Source of the DNA: Fibrobacter sp. UWR2
GTDB taxonomy: Bacteria; Fibrobacterota; Fibrobacteria; Fibrobacterales; Fibrobacteraceae
Length of the DNA: 64,000 nucleotides
Assembly (NCBI RefSeq): GCF_002210285.1
Contig: NZ_MWQE01000001.1
Coordinates: 310,001 to 374,000 of the forward strand
Reading direction: 5' to 3'
Shown here in pieces: positions 1-7,934 of this stretch. The stretch's first letter is position 1; each line of letters starts with the position of its first letter. The notes beneath the pieces were generated by a model, which ran no database searches, was not told the DNA's origin, and saw only the letters and a program-made list of their open reading frames with translations. The translations under genes and the position numbers were made by a program.

Positions 1-41
1 GGTGCGTCCTGCGTGGCCGGGTTTCTTTCCCGTTAAAAGAA

Positions 42-63
42 GCTCCCGCCAAAAAGCGGGAGC
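42..63 (-). terminator. Rho-independent terminator of the AlkD-like gene
   Basis: A perfect 8-bp GC-rich stem (42-49 with 56-63) closes a 6-nt loop. On the minus strand it is followed by a T-rich run. It lies about 30 nt past the stop codon of the leftward gene. Confidence 0.75.
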
Positions 64-94
64 CTAAAGGGAGTTCGGCGGATTAGCCGATCGC

Positions 95-757
95 CTAGAT
101 GAGGCGCAGAATTTCCTGCGTGGTCTGCTCGGCGAAACTGTTGTCCTGTACAAAGCGGCGCACTTCGGTCGGGTTGATGCGGGCGTATTCGGAGAGTGCT
201 CGCCCGATTCCGTTCCTAATATAATAGTCGTCTTCCTTGGCGCAGGTGAGGCAGAACTGGCGGAGTAATGGCCAGTCGGTACGGTCCTTGTACTGGATCT
301 GGAAGATAATGGCGCTACGGCGGACCCAGATGTTCGGGTCGCGTATCCAGGCGGATATCTTGCTGCGCAGTGCGGGGAGCCTAAGGGCGAGGTCGCCCAG
401 AATGCAGGCCGCGAGCGTGTCGACTGTGTCCCTCCAAGCGCGGGTCTTGATAAGCTTTTTCAAGAAGTTTAAGTGCTGGCCACCGAGAAGTTCCTTATGG
501 CGGAAGAGGTAGTCACATGCCGCATACTGTATTTCGCGGTAGGGCTGCGACCACATGTCCTCGACTCTCGCAACGAGTTCAGCGTCATCCTTGGGCGGGT
601 TCCTGTCGAATATCGGGTAGGTGACTTCGCGCCGCGGGACAAGCCTGATGCCGAGGAAATCGAATTGTTCCCTCGTCTTCTTGGACATCTCGTGTGCTTC
701 TTCTTCGTTAGCGATAGCACGTAGGGCAAGCAGTATTTCTTGAGTGAACCGTAACAT
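95..757 (-). CDS. DNA alkylation repair (AlkD-like) HEAT-repeat protein
   Basis: This 220-residue all-helical protein resembles the AlkD family of DNA glycosylases, which excise positively charged alkylated bases such as 3-methyladenine and 7-methylguanine in the cytoplasm. The sequence shows family-like segments: W-x-Q-P-x-R-E-x-Q near residue 70, W-R-D-T-V-D-T-L-A near residue 108 (the region holding the catalytic Asp and a DNA-contacting Trp), and D-P-N-I-W-V-R-R-S-A near residue 143. I start at the ATG at 757, giving MLRFTQ; the frame stays open upstream to 877 but the extra residues come from a poly-A/T tract and look non-coding. The gene stands alone, diverging from the basic protein at 905. 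A non-catalytic HEAT-repeat homologue is possible. Confidence 0.8.
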   Translation of the reverse strand: MLRFTQEILLALRAIANEEEAHEMSKKTREQFDFLGIRLVPRREVTYPIFDRNPPKDDAELVARVEDMWSQPYREIQYAACDYLFRHKELLGGQHLNFLKKLIKTRAWRDTVDTLAACILGDLALRLPALRSKISAWIRDPNIWVRRSAIIFQIQYKDRTDWPLLRQFCLTCAKEDDYYIRNGIGRALSEYARINPTEVRRFVQDNSFAEQTTQEILRLI

Positions 758-904
758 GACCCCACAAAAATAGTCCCAAAAGTTTTTTTTTTCTAGGTCT
801 TGACAAAACTTTTTTTTAAAATTTTTTATTTTTTTTGTGCTTTTTTGCAAAAAAATGACAAAAAATACTCTTGACAAATAAAATTTTTGATTTTTTAAGG
901 CTTT
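758..904. promoter_or_regulatory. Homopolymer-rich divergent intergenic region
   Basis: This 147-nt spacer between divergent genes is mostly runs of T and A. Two exact TTGACA boxes face rightward at 800-805 and 871-876, but neither has a clear -10 box at standard spacing, and the second lies too close to the ATG at 905 to leave much leader. It must hold promoters for both genes; I cannot fix the transcription starts. Confidence 0.4.
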
Positions 905-1573
905 ATGGCTACGGAAAACGGCTCTTTTTATAGTGGGGTAATCGAGGTTCCGCCTGAACTTCGTGGCCCTTCCAATGAAGAAATTTTGCAGATGTCGGAA
1001 CGTGAAGACACCGAAAGGCGCCGCCGGGCGGCTGCTAGGCCCTCCAAGCGCGAAAGGTTGCGCCGCAAGATGAATAAGGAACTTGCCGCCATGTCGAAAA
1101 TAGGTTCTGGCGTCACGCCGGCAAGCCTAGCCCAGCCCGCTCCTGTACAGCACGTGTCTGCCATGAACGGCGAACAGAAGGCGACGGAGGCTCCCCAGAA
1201 AAAGCAGCCGTCCTTTGCCCGCAAGAAACTCGAATCGCTCTATAGCGCCGCTTTCCGCCGTGAGCGCCATGTGGAAGAGACTCCCGCAGCGGCCCCGGTA
1301 AAGAAGGAGCCGAAGTTCACGCCGCCCTCCGTCCCGTCGTCGGGCCGCGTCCTTAGGGGCTCGTTCGGAGCCAAGATCTCCGACGAGGCCAAGGCCAAGG
1401 TTTATTCCGTCGCGGAACTGGAACGCATCCGTATGGAAGAACGCGCCAAGAAGATTCGCGCCGAACTCGCCCGCAAGAACAAGACCGTGGCGCCCGCTGT
1501 TGCAGAAGATGGCACTCCGGTAAAACGCCCGCGCGGCCGGCCCCGCAAGAATCCGCTGCCGGAACAGCTGTAA
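905..1573 (+). CDS. Basic low-complexity protein with C-terminal AT-hook-like motif
   Basis: This 222-residue protein is rich in Lys, Arg, Ala, Pro and Glu and has no recognisable enzymatic domain, signal peptide or membrane segment. Highly basic stretches occur near residues 36-60 (R-R-R-R-A-A-A-R-P and K-R-E-R-L-R-R-K), and a helical charged segment lies near 170-195. The C-terminus carries K-R-P-R-G-R-P-R-K-N-P, which matches the AT-hook consensus (R-G-R-P core) that binds the minor groove of AT-rich DNA. A DNA- or RNA-binding role is inferred only from this motif and charge. It is preceded by a very A/T-rich region and followed by a strong hairpin. I do not recognise a family. Confidence 0.6.
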   Translation: MATENGSFYSGVIEVPPELRGPSNEEILQMSEREDTERRRRAAARPSKRERLRRKMNKELAAMSKIGSGVTPASLAQPAPVQHVSAMNGEQKATEAPQKKQPSFARKKLESLYSAAFRRERHVEETPAAAPVKKEPKFTPPSVPSSGRVLRGSFGAKISDEAKAKVYSVAELERIRMEERAKKIRAELARKNKTVAPAVAEDGTPVKRPRGRPRKNPLPEQL

Positions 1574-1598
1574 ATAACCTGGAAAGAGAAATCAAAAA

Positions 1599-1624
1599 AG
1601 CCCGCCTTCTTGCGAAAGCGGGCT
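1599..1624. terminator. Bidirectional terminator between basic protein and tRNA-Cys
   Basis: A 7-bp stem (1599-1605 with 1618-1624) has a short T run on the plus side and six T residues on the minus side. It can end both the rightward basic-protein gene and the leftward tRNA-Cys transcript. Confidence 0.8.
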
Positions 1625-1630
1625 TTTAAG

Positions 1631-1703
1631 AGGCAACGATCAGACTCGAACTGATGAATAAGGCTTTTGCAGAGCCGCCCCTTACCAACTTGGGTACGTC
1701 GCC
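1631..1703 (-). tRNA. tRNA-Cys (anticodon GCA)
   Basis: The minus strand folds as a 73-nt cloverleaf: the acceptor GGCGACG pairs with CGTTGCC, the anticodon loop is CTGCAAA giving anticodon GCA, the T loop carries TTCGAGT, and the discriminator is U73, as expected for tRNA-Cys. The 3' CCA is not encoded. It has its own promoter and terminator. Confidence 0.93.
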
Positions 1704-1716
1704 GATTGTGAGCGCC

Positions 1717-1745
1717 AATATAGGTAATTTGAGCGTTTTTGCCAA
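1717..1745 (-). promoter_or_regulatory. Sigma-70-type promoter of tRNA-Cys
   Basis: On the minus strand TTGGCA (1740-1745) and TATATT (1717-1722) are separated by exactly 17 nt, and the -10 box ends 13 nt before the tRNA 5' end. Confidence 0.8.
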
Positions 1746-1770
1746 GGGTTAGGGGCAAAAAAACTAATTT

Positions 1771-2334
1771 TTGACCATGTTCAGTGCAGTAACGCGCATG
1801 TTTGACGAAATAAAGTTGAAAATCCTTGCCTTGCTCGGGTTTGTGTGGATCCGGAGCCTCCGCGTGCACATGAACACCCCCGAAGGGTTCAGCCCAGGCA
1901 TTATCGGGGCGTGGCACTGCGACTTGATGGCCAGTTTTGCCGCTTTCAGGAATAGAGGGGTGCATGCCCTGGTTTCGGAATCCCGTGATGGCGAAATACT
2001 TGCCCGTGCGATTGAACGCCTGGGCTTCGAGGTGACTCGTGGGTCAGATACGCATGGCGCGCTCAACGTGCGGCATTTGGTACAAACTCTTAGGCATGGC
2101 GGATTCGTGGGCATGGCGCTCGATGGCCCTCGCGGTCCGGCACTGCAGGTCAAGCCGGGTTCCCCGTGGCTTTCCGAAATTTCTGGCCGCCCGCTCTGGC
2201 TTGTCTGCCCGCGCTACGGAGCGCATTTCCGGCTCAAGACCTGGGATAATTTCATCGTTCCGCTGCCGCTGTCATCAATTGACATCCAAATTAAGTATTT
2301 TTGCAAAGAAGAAACAAAAACAGAAAAGGAGTAA
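1771..2334 (+). CDS. DUF374 lysophospholipid acyltransferase-like protein
   Basis: This 187-residue protein resembles the DUF374 family, related to lysophospholipid and lipid A acyltransferases that act at the inner membrane. Visible hallmarks are W-H-x-D-L-M near residue 50 (in place of the classical HxxxxD box), S-E-S-R-D-G-E near 72, R-G-S-D-T-H-G-A-L near 91 and A-L-D-G-P-R-G-P near 116, the last being the best family signature. An N-terminal hydrophobic segment (about residues 16-28) may anchor it. The start is TTG at 1771 or ATG two codons later at 1777. The next gene begins 5 nt downstream, so they are probably cotranscribed. The acyl substrate cannot be told from sequence. Confidence 0.8.
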   Translation: MTMFSAVTRMFDEIKLKILALLGFVWIRSLRVHMNTPEGFSPGIIGAWHCDLMASFAAFRNRGVHALVSESRDGEILARAIERLGFEVTRGSDTHGALNVRHLVQTLRHGGFVGMALDGPRGPALQVKPGSPWLSEISGRPLWLVCPRYGAHFRLKTWDNFIVPLPLSSIDIQIKYFCKEETKTEKE

Positions 2335-2339
2335 CCGTC

Positions 2340-2987
2340 GTGATTACATTGCCGCCAAAATTTGTCGCGTTTGACCTCGAAACGACTGGTCTTGTGAATA
2401 CGAAAGACGAAATCGTCGAAATCGGTGCCGTAAAGTTTACGATTGCCGTAGAAAAGGGCAAGGTTGTGCCCAAGCTCATCTCGGAATTCAACACGCTCGT
2501 GAATCCGAACATGATGATTCCCGAAGAGGCGTCGAAGGTGAACCACATTACCGACGACATGGTGAAGGACGCCCCCCCGGTGGGCGAATGCCTCAAGAAG
2601 TTTACCGCGTTCTGCGGGCAGGGCTCTATCCTGATTGCGCATAACGCCCCGTTCGATGTGGGGTTTTTGCGTGTGGCCTACTCCAAGAACCCGCAATATG
2701 TGCCTGGCAACCCTGCGATGGATAGCCTGGTCATCGCCCGCACGATCCTGCCGGAACTCGAAAACCACAAACTGGGCTACATGGCGAACCTGTTCATGAA
2801 GCGCGGGGAATTCACAATGAAGATCGACCCTGCCAAGATGCACCGAGCCGTCTACGACTGCGAAATGCTCATGGAAGTGTTCGTTGCCCTCATGCGCCGC
2901 CGTTTCAAGGAAAAGGACTGGGAAATGGCGAACATCATGGCGAGCTTGGCCAAGTACAAAGGCATCCCGCTGTTTATCAATAAGTAG
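2340..2987 (+). CDS. DnaQ-family 3'-5' exonuclease
   Basis: This 215-residue protein carries the three DEDDh exonuclease motifs of the DNA polymerase III epsilon/RNase T superfamily: F-D-L-E-T-T-G-L (Exo I, metal-binding Asp and Glu), A-H-N-A-P-F-D-V-G-F (Exo II) and H-R-A-V-Y-D-C-E (Exo III, His and Asp). It is expected to remove nucleotides from DNA or RNA 3' ends in the cytoplasm. I start at GTG 2340 because AGGAG at 2327-2331 sits 8 nt upstream; a TTG at 2301 would overlap the upstream gene. It lacks polymerase or PHP domains, so it could be the epsilon subunit or a stand-alone repair exonuclease. Confidence 0.85.
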   Translation: MITLPPKFVAFDLETTGLVNTKDEIVEIGAVKFTIAVEKGKVVPKLISEFNTLVNPNMMIPEEASKVNHITDDMVKDAPPVGECLKKFTAFCGQGSILIAHNAPFDVGFLRVAYSKNPQYVPGNPAMDSLVIARTILPELENHKLGYMANLFMKRGEFTMKIDPAKMHRAVYDCEMLMEVFVALMRRRFKEKDWEMANIMASLAKYKGIPLFINK

Positions 2988-3015
2988 TCACGGGTCTCTG
3001 GCCATTGGTCAAAAA

Positions 3016-3032
3016 AGGCGCCGGTGGCGCCT
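3016..3032 (+). terminator. Possible terminator after the exonuclease
   Basis: A 7-bp GC-rich stem (3016-3022 with 3026-3032) with a 3-nt loop follows the stop codon by about 30 nt. The following T run is short, so termination strength is uncertain. Confidence 0.5.
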
Positions 3033-3083
3033 GCTTTGGACTGATGACTGAAAATACCTACTAGAGGCAAGAATACACAAAAC

Positions 3084-3107
3084 ACCGCCAAGGGCAACCC
3101 TGGCGGT
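3084..3107 (-). terminator. Terminator of rpmB
   Basis: A stem of ACCGCCA with TGGCGGT, extended by GGG with CCC inside, is followed on the minus strand by a T-rich stretch. It lies 24 nt past the rpmB stop. Confidence 0.75.
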
Positions 3108-3130
3108 TAAATTTTGTTCCGAAACGGGAA

Positions 3131-3352
3131 TTAGATTCCGAGTTCCTGGGCGACGGCCTGGATGCCGAGCTTGCTGATGGTGCGCAGACCGGCAGCGCTC
3201 ACGCGGAGGGTAACCCAGCGATCTTCTTCGGGAATGTAGAAGCGCTTCTTCTGGAGGTTGGGAAGCTGCTTCATCAACTTCTTGCGGTTGGAGTGGGAAA
3301 CCATGTTACCCACGAGGCCGGCCTTACCGGTAACTTCACAAATGCGGCTCAT
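3131..3352 (-). CDS. rpmB: 50S ribosomal protein L28
   Basis: The 73-residue basic protein is full length for bacterial L28, a structural protein of the large ribosomal subunit. The N-terminal M-S-R-I-C-E-V-T-G-K and the following N-x-V-S-H-S-N-R-K segment are diagnostic. GGAG lies 7 nt before the ATG at 3352. It has its own strong promoter and a terminator, and stands apart from rpmG, with which it is often paired in other bacteria. Confidence 0.97.
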   Translation of the reverse strand: MSRICEVTGKAGLVGNMVSHSNRKKLMKQLPNLQKKRFYIPEEDRWVTLRVSAAGLRTISKLGIQAVAQELGI

Positions 3353-3382
3353 AATAAACTCCGTTGTTTTTTACGGACTGCA

Positions 3383-3411
3383 ATTTTAGATAAAAATTGG
3401 CGAATTGTCAA
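3383..3411 (-). promoter_or_regulatory. Sigma-70-type promoter of rpmB
   Basis: On the minus strand an exact TTGACA (3406-3411) and TAAAAT (3383-3388) are spaced by 17 nt and lie about 30 nt upstream of the rpmB start, as expected for a strong ribosomal-protein promoter. Confidence 0.85.
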
Positions 3412-3419
3412 GGCTAAAG

Positions 3420-4352
3420 TTAATCCTGGAGTTCTCTGGGCAGGTTAAACTTGATTGATTCCACCAATTTTATGAAATTTTCGATGTTTAGGGACGAAAA
3501 ATGCGATTTTAGCCACTGTACGACATCCTGAACCAGCACCTCGGGCGCGGAGGCCCCGCTCGAGATGCCTACGGATTCGATGCCGTCGAACCATGCTGGA
3601 TCGAGGTCCCCGACACCGGCGATGAGGTAACTCTTGATGCCCTGCTCCAGCCCGAGTTCCATGAGGCGAGACGAGTTGGAGGAGTTCTTGGCACCTACAA
3701 CCAGGAGCATGTCGACCTGCTTGCATAGTTCGAGCACGGCCGCCTGGCGGTTGCCCGTAGCATAGCAGAGGTCGCCTGCATCCGGCCCGATGATTCCCGG
3801 GAACCTGGCTTTGAGGGCCTCGATGATCTTGCGGGTCTCGGCTACGGAGAGGGTGGTCTGCGTGATGTAGGCGAGTTCCTTGCCTTCGGGAACCTGTACG
3901 GTCGCGACGTCGGCCTCGTTCTGGATGAGCGAGATGGCGCCTTCGGGGAGCTGGCCGAGCGTACCTTCCACTTCGGCGTGGCCCGCATGCCCGATGAGGA
4001 TGATGTGGCGGCCTGCGTTATAGTGGCGCTTCGCGCTGTAGTGGACCTTGAGCACCAGCGGGCAGCTTGCGTCGAGGACCTTCAGGTTGCGCTTTTCGGC
4101 ATCGGCGTAGATGTGTTCGGCGACCCCGTGGGCGGAGAATATGACGACAGAGCCTTCGGGAACCTCGTCGACCTCGTCCACGAATATGACGCCCTTTTCC
4201 CTGAGGGTGTCGACGACAAACTTGTTGTGCACGATTTCATGGCGCACATAGATGGGGGCGCCGAATTTTTCGAGAGCCTTCTCGACTACGTGGATGGCAC
4301 GGTCAACGCCGGCACAGAACCCGCGGGGGGTGGCAAGTACAATCTTTTTCAT
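3420..4352 (-). CDS. ispH: 4-hydroxy-3-methylbut-2-enyl diphosphate reductase
   Basis: IspH (LytB) catalyses the last step of the MEP isoprenoid pathway, reducing HMBPP to IPP and DMAPP with a [4Fe-4S] cluster. The 310-residue protein has the three cluster cysteines in family context: R-G-F-C-A-G (C13), D-A-S-C-P-L (C97) and D-L-C-Y-A-T-G-N-R-Q (C196), plus G-H-A-G-H-A-E-V-E-G with the active-site Glu near 127 and S-S-N-S-S-R substrate-binding residues. Its ATG overlaps the stop of waaA by 4 nt, so translation is probably coupled. It is the last gene of a four-gene leftward operon linking isoprenoid synthesis to envelope assembly. Confidence 0.97.
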   Translation of the reverse strand: MKKIVLATPRGFCAGVDRAIHVVEKALEKFGAPIYVRHEIVHNKFVVDTLREKGVIFVDEVDEVPEGSVVIFSAHGVAEHIYADAEKRNLKVLDASCPLVLKVHYSAKRHYNAGRHIILIGHAGHAEVEGTLGQLPEGAISLIQNEADVATVQVPEGKELAYITQTTLSVAETRKIIEALKARFPGIIGPDAGDLCYATGNRQAAVLELCKQVDMLLVVGAKNSSNSSRLMELGLEQGIKSYLIAGVGDLDPAWFDGIESVGISSGASAPEVLVQDVVQWLKSHFSSLNIENFIKLVESIKFNLPRELQD

Positions 4353-5548
4353 TTCGTAGTTCCGTCCTGGAATCCGGGCAGGCTTTTGAGGAATGCGATG
4401 AACTGTTGGTAGGAGTCCTGGATCTTGGTGCGCTCGTGGGCGAGGAACGTGCTCACGAGTTTCGAATCGGGAAGCATGCGCCTCGGGTAGTCGGCCGTGG
4501 TACGCAGCTGGATGATGACGCCTTCGCGTACGAGCGCGGCGGCATTTTCCTTTTGCCCCGCGGAGAACGGGCCGATACAGGTGGCGACTCCGGCCTGTAG
4601 AGGTTCCCAGAAGTTGTGGACTCCGAGGCCGCGTGCGAACGAGCCTCCAATCACGGCGGATTTCGAGATGGCGAAGATATCGCCTGTAAGCCCGAATTTG
4701 TTCACGATGGAAATGGCTCCCTTCTGCACGAGAGGCCAGTCGACGACCGTATATTCTTCTTCGATGAGGGCCCTGCGGAAAGTTTCTGCTTCTTCGAGCC
4801 TGCGCGGGACGAGTACTACCGATTCCTGCCGCTTGATGGAGGATTCTACCATGCGTTCGAGGCTAGTCCATTCGGACATGTGCATGGAGACGAATGCGAC
4901 GTCGACTGTCGGGTTTTCCGCAGGCTTGACGGGCTCGCCCTTGCGTGCCCATGGGAGGAGTTTCCAGTCCCCGCCGATGGCAGAGCTTGCAATGTTAAAC
5001 TTGGCGGCTACGTTCATGAAGCGCGAGAGATCGTCGCCCGTCTGCATGCTTGCGAAACCGATGGGAGAAAAATCGATGCCCGGCACCGAGGCGCGGTAGC
5101 GGCCCGATACGATGGCGACAGACGGCTTGAGGCAGAGACGGCGCATGGTGGAGAGGTAGCCCGGCCAGAGTTCGTTCTCTCCGAGGATGAGCGCCATGGG
5201 CTTGACAGTCTTGGCGAACGCGGCCATGGTGTGTTGCGTGTCGGCCGGTGCGATGCAGGTTTCGATGTTGGTCTCGGTGTTCTTGATGAACTCGACGACT
5301 TCCGCCTTCTGCGAGGTAATCAAGATTTTCGGGCAGTTCTCGATATCCTCCTGCAAAAACTTCGCGAGGTTCAGGAGCATCTTGCATTCGCCGAGGCTTG
5401 CCCCGTGCATCCACAGGAAGGGGCCTTCGGGCCAGGGGCCATTCAGGCGGTCGCCGATATGGAACCGTGTATTTACGGCAGGGACCTTAGCGACTGCCTT
5501 GGCGGCAGTGCCAATGGCGAATCGTGCAAAATCAATCGCGTTAAACAT
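4349..5548 (-). CDS. waaA: 3-deoxy-D-manno-octulosonic acid (Kdo) transferase
   Basis: WaaA (KdtA) transfers Kdo from CMP-Kdo to lipid IVA at the inner face of the inner membrane. The 399-residue GT-B fold enzyme shows L-W-M-H-G-A-S-L-G-E-C with the catalytic Glu at about residue 54, I-L-I-T-S-Q-K near 97, L-G-E-N-E-L-W-P-G near 139 and the nucleotide-sugar motif G-G-S-F-A-R-G-L-G-V-H-N-x-W-E-P near 317. The usual N-terminal membrane anchor is weak here. It sits between the methyltransferase-like gene (2-nt gap) and ispH (4-nt overlap). It shows the organism makes a Kdo-containing lipid A. Confidence 0.93.
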   Translation of the reverse strand: MFNAIDFARFAIGTAAKAVAKVPAVNTRFHIGDRLNGPWPEGPFLWMHGASLGECKMLLNLAKFLQEDIENCPKILITSQKAEVVEFIKNTETNIETCIAPADTQHTMAAFAKTVKPMALILGENELWPGYLSTMRRLCLKPSVAIVSGRYRASVPGIDFSPIGFASMQTGDDLSRFMNVAAKFNIASSAIGGDWKLLPWARKGEPVKPAENPTVDVAFVSMHMSEWTSLERMVESSIKRQESVVLVPRRLEEAETFRRALIEEEYTVVDWPLVQKGAISIVNKFGLTGDIFAISKSAVIGGSFARGLGVHNFWEPLQAGVATCIGPFSAGQKENAAALVREGVIIQLRTTADYPRRMLPDSKLVSTFLAHERTKIQDSYQQFIAFLKSLPGFQDGTTK

Positions 5549-5550
5549 GT

Positions 5551-6159
5551 TTATCTCAGGCCGTGTAGTTTAAGTAGAACGATAATCAAATTAAAAAATA
5601 CGAACCAGAACCACGTCGATGCATCGGCCTTGAAAGCCTGTAAAAAGGTACGCCTGGGTACAGAACCGCTTTTGGAGGTGAATATCGCCACTCTGCTGGG
5701 GACCATCGGCGTCCTTAACGCCCAGGTGCGCCAGGTGTCGCCGAACTTTTCTTCGAGGAATCGGTCTTCGGCGCGGGCGAGCACGAATTCAAAGAGCATG
5801 AGCGCGGGGGCGAAAAGGACAAACAGTTGGTTTGTGCCGAGGTGGAAGGATGCTGCCCCTAGGGCGATGAACAGGTTCGACGTGTAGAGCGGATGGCGGC
5901 ACTGCGCGTATGGCCCGTCGGTAACGAGTTCGTCGGCTGTATGTGTGCTGCCGCGGGTGTGCTGCCCGATGTACTGGCGCGCCCTTACCCGGAGGGCAAT
6001 TCCGCCGGCGTACAGGAAGAGTGCCGCGATGTACGGGACGAATTCGGATATGGTTTTGCCCTGCGGGAACGGTGCTGCGGGGCAGGCGATGAGCGCTATG
6101 GCGAACAGCGCGAGGATATAGCCCCGGAAGCGGTAGAGGATTGCGCTAGCCTTTCGCAT
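5551..6159 (-). CDS. Isoprenylcysteine carboxyl methyltransferase-like membrane protein
   Basis: This 202-residue protein has about four hydrophobic segments and a C-terminal block typical of the ICMT/PEMT-like membrane methyltransferase superfamily: V-T-D-G-P-Y-A-x-C-R-H-P-L-Y near residues 80-93, then E-x-x-L-A-R-A-E-D-R-F-L-E-E-K-F-G-D near 148. These residues form the SAM-binding and catalytic region in family members. Bacterial homologues methylate isoprenoid, phospholipid or unknown substrates. Its start overlaps the end of the ABC exporter gene by 14 nt and waaA follows after 2 nt, suggesting an envelope lipid as substrate; this is inference. Confidence 0.75.
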   Translation of the reverse strand: MRKASAILYRFRGYILALFAIALIACPAAPFPQGKTISEFVPYIAALFLYAGGIALRVRARQYIGQHTRGSTHTADELVTDGPYAQCRHPLYTSNLFIALGAASFHLGTNQLFVLFAPALMLFEFVLARAEDRFLEEKFGDTWRTWALRTPMVPSRVAIFTSKSGSVPRRTFLQAFKADASTWFWFVFFNLIIVLLKLHGLR

Positions 6160-7915
6160 GTTCCAGTTCCACTACGTTGAAACGGGCCTGGGCGGCCTCG
6201 CTGAAGGGGTCGTGGCTTGCCATGATGACCCACTTGCCGAGGGCACCTGCAGTATCGAGGAATGCGAGGAGGATCCTTTCGCGATCATCGAGCGCGATGG
6301 CCGCCATCGGTTCGTCGAGGAGGACCGTGGGGGAGTCGCTGGCGAGTGCCCACAGGAGGGCGATGCGGGAGCGTTCCCCGCCCGAAAGGCCCTGCTTTTC
6401 GAGCAGGCGGTCGGTACCGGCGGTGCGGGCGAATTCCGCGAGAAGTTGTGCTTTCGGGGTGCTCGCGGAGTTTGGGCTGTTTTCGGATGTCGAACTGCGC
6501 TCGGGTTTGGATGAGTTCGCGGGTGTTGAACTGCCCGCGGATTTCACGCTGTTAACTTGTTCTAGAAGCAGGCGGCGTGGCGGAAGTTCAAGGTCCTGCG
6601 GGATAAAGAACACGTTTTCGGACTGGTCGCTTCCTTCGGGCAGTGACTGCGCGGGCGTATCGCGGGTCGCGGCGTCCCACTCCTCGAGGCCTGCGAGTAG
6701 CCGCAAGAGGGTTGATTTCCCGATGCCGTTCCTGCCGCGCAGCAGAACGGGCTTCTCTCTGGACAAAGTAATCCCGAAATCGCGATAGACCGGCGTGTCG
6801 CTCCCCTCGTAGGTAAAGTTCCCATGGGCGATTTCAAGCCCGGCGGCATTTTGTGTACGAGATGCGCCGGCATCTTGGGCGGCGCCGTTTAAATCCTGAT
6901 TAGAACCGCGCGCATCTTGTTCATCTGCGCCATTTATTTCAGGCATGGAACGGCCCGCGGCTCGCATCGGCAACCCCTCGAATTCCACAAGCACCTTGCA
7001 GGCGCTCGCCGCGGCCCGGAACTGCGGCACCGCGCGGGCGCATTCCTTCACCGGCTTGTAGCAGAGCAGCAGCGCCGAGCAGAACAGCACAAGCCCCGTC
7101 CCGTCCATCCACCCGCGGGCGATAAGCATCGCACAGAATGCGAGAACCGCGACCATCGCCACCACCGAGAGCGTCTCCATCGCGATGGCGAGCGCGTTCT
7201 TGCGGATGCTCGCGTCTAGCCCCTTGCGGTTGAGCGTGCCAGCCTCCTCCGACACCTCCTGCGAAAGCTTCCCAATCTCGGTTCTACCGCTCCAGTTGCG
7301 GTAGAGCCTGCGGGCGGTATTCAGCGAAAGCCTAAAGTTCGACCGCGCGTACAGGAGTGATTCTTCCTGGGGCCCGAGCGCATGGAGCCTGCGCTGCATC
7401 CAGGCGACAAACGGCACCACCGCCGCAAACAGGAACAGCGTGAGCGGCCACGAGATGTACAGGAGCACCGGCAAGAAGATGGCAAGCTGCAGAAGCGCCT
7501 GCACCAGCTGGAAATACGCCCCGCCGTTATTCTGCAGCGAGAGCGTCGCCTCGTAGGCGGCCTCGACCTTCGAATCGCCCGAACCGTCATGGAAAAGCCT
7601 GGGTGAAAGTCCCCGCAGGGTCCCGAGGAACCATTCCGTCACGCGTTTGCCGGTATTGAACAGGAATGTCTCGGAATTGCGGACCTTCGCGAACATGAAC
7701 ACGAGCCGGAGCGCGGCCAGGAGCCCCATCAGGGCGGCCCATTCCCAGAGGCTGAACGGCGACTGCCCCGAAAGCAGCCCCATGAACGAGCGGATGCCCC
7801 ACAGCATGCCCGCATCGGCGATGCTGGCCATGAGAGCGAGCGGCAAAAACCGCAAAATCCCGCGAAACAGGGATTTTTTTAGCCTTTTTTCGATGTTCAC
7901 CCCCAAAAAATACAA
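6146..7915 (-). CDS. ABC exporter, fused permease and ATPase
   Basis: This about 589-residue half-transporter has an N-terminal membrane domain (hydrophobic segments near 22-45, 58-76, 138-172 and 243-285) and a C-terminal nucleotide-binding domain. Walker A is G-R-N-G-I-G-K-S-T (393-401), the Q-loop Q is at 440, the signature L-S-G-G-E at 510-514, Walker B V-L-L-D-E-P at 531-536 and the switch His at 568, so ATPase motifs are intact. Two low-complexity insertions stand out: an Asn/Asp/Ala-rich linker at 328-358 and a Ser/Pro/Asn-rich stretch at 455-488 inside the NBD. It heads the operon with the methyltransferase-like gene, waaA and ispH. The start is uncertain: TTG at 7915 or GTG at 7900. 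Substrate unknown. Confidence 0.85.
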   Translation of the reverse strand: MYFLGVNIEKRLKKSLFRGILRFLPLALMASIADAGMLWGIRSFMGLLSGQSPFSLWEWAALMGLLAALRLVFMFAKVRNSETFLFNTGKRVTEWFLGTLRGLSPRLFHDGSGDSKVEAAYEATLSLQNNGGAYFQLVQALLQLAIFLPVLLYISWPLTLFLFAAVVPFVAWMQRRLHALGPQEESLLYARSNFRLSLNTARRLYRNWSGRTEIGKLSQEVSEEAGTLNRKGLDASIRKNALAIAMETLSVVAMVAVLAFCAMLIARGWMDGTGLVLFCSALLLCYKPVKECARAVPQFRAAASACKVLVEFEGLPMRAAGRSMPEINGADEQDARGSNQDLNGAAQDAGASRTQNAAGLEIAHGNFTYEGSDTPVYRDFGITLSREKPVLLRGRNGIGKSTLLRLLAGLEEWDAATRDTPAQSLPEGSDQSENVFFIPQDLELPPRRLLLEQVNSVKSAGSSTPANSSKPERSSTSENSPNSASTPKAQLLAEFARTAGTDRLLEKQGLSGGERSRIALLWALASDSPTVLLDEPMAAIALDDRERILLAFLDTAGALGKWVIMASHDPFSEAAQARFNVVELEHAKG

Positions 7916-7934
7916 AAAAAGTCATTTGGCCCCC

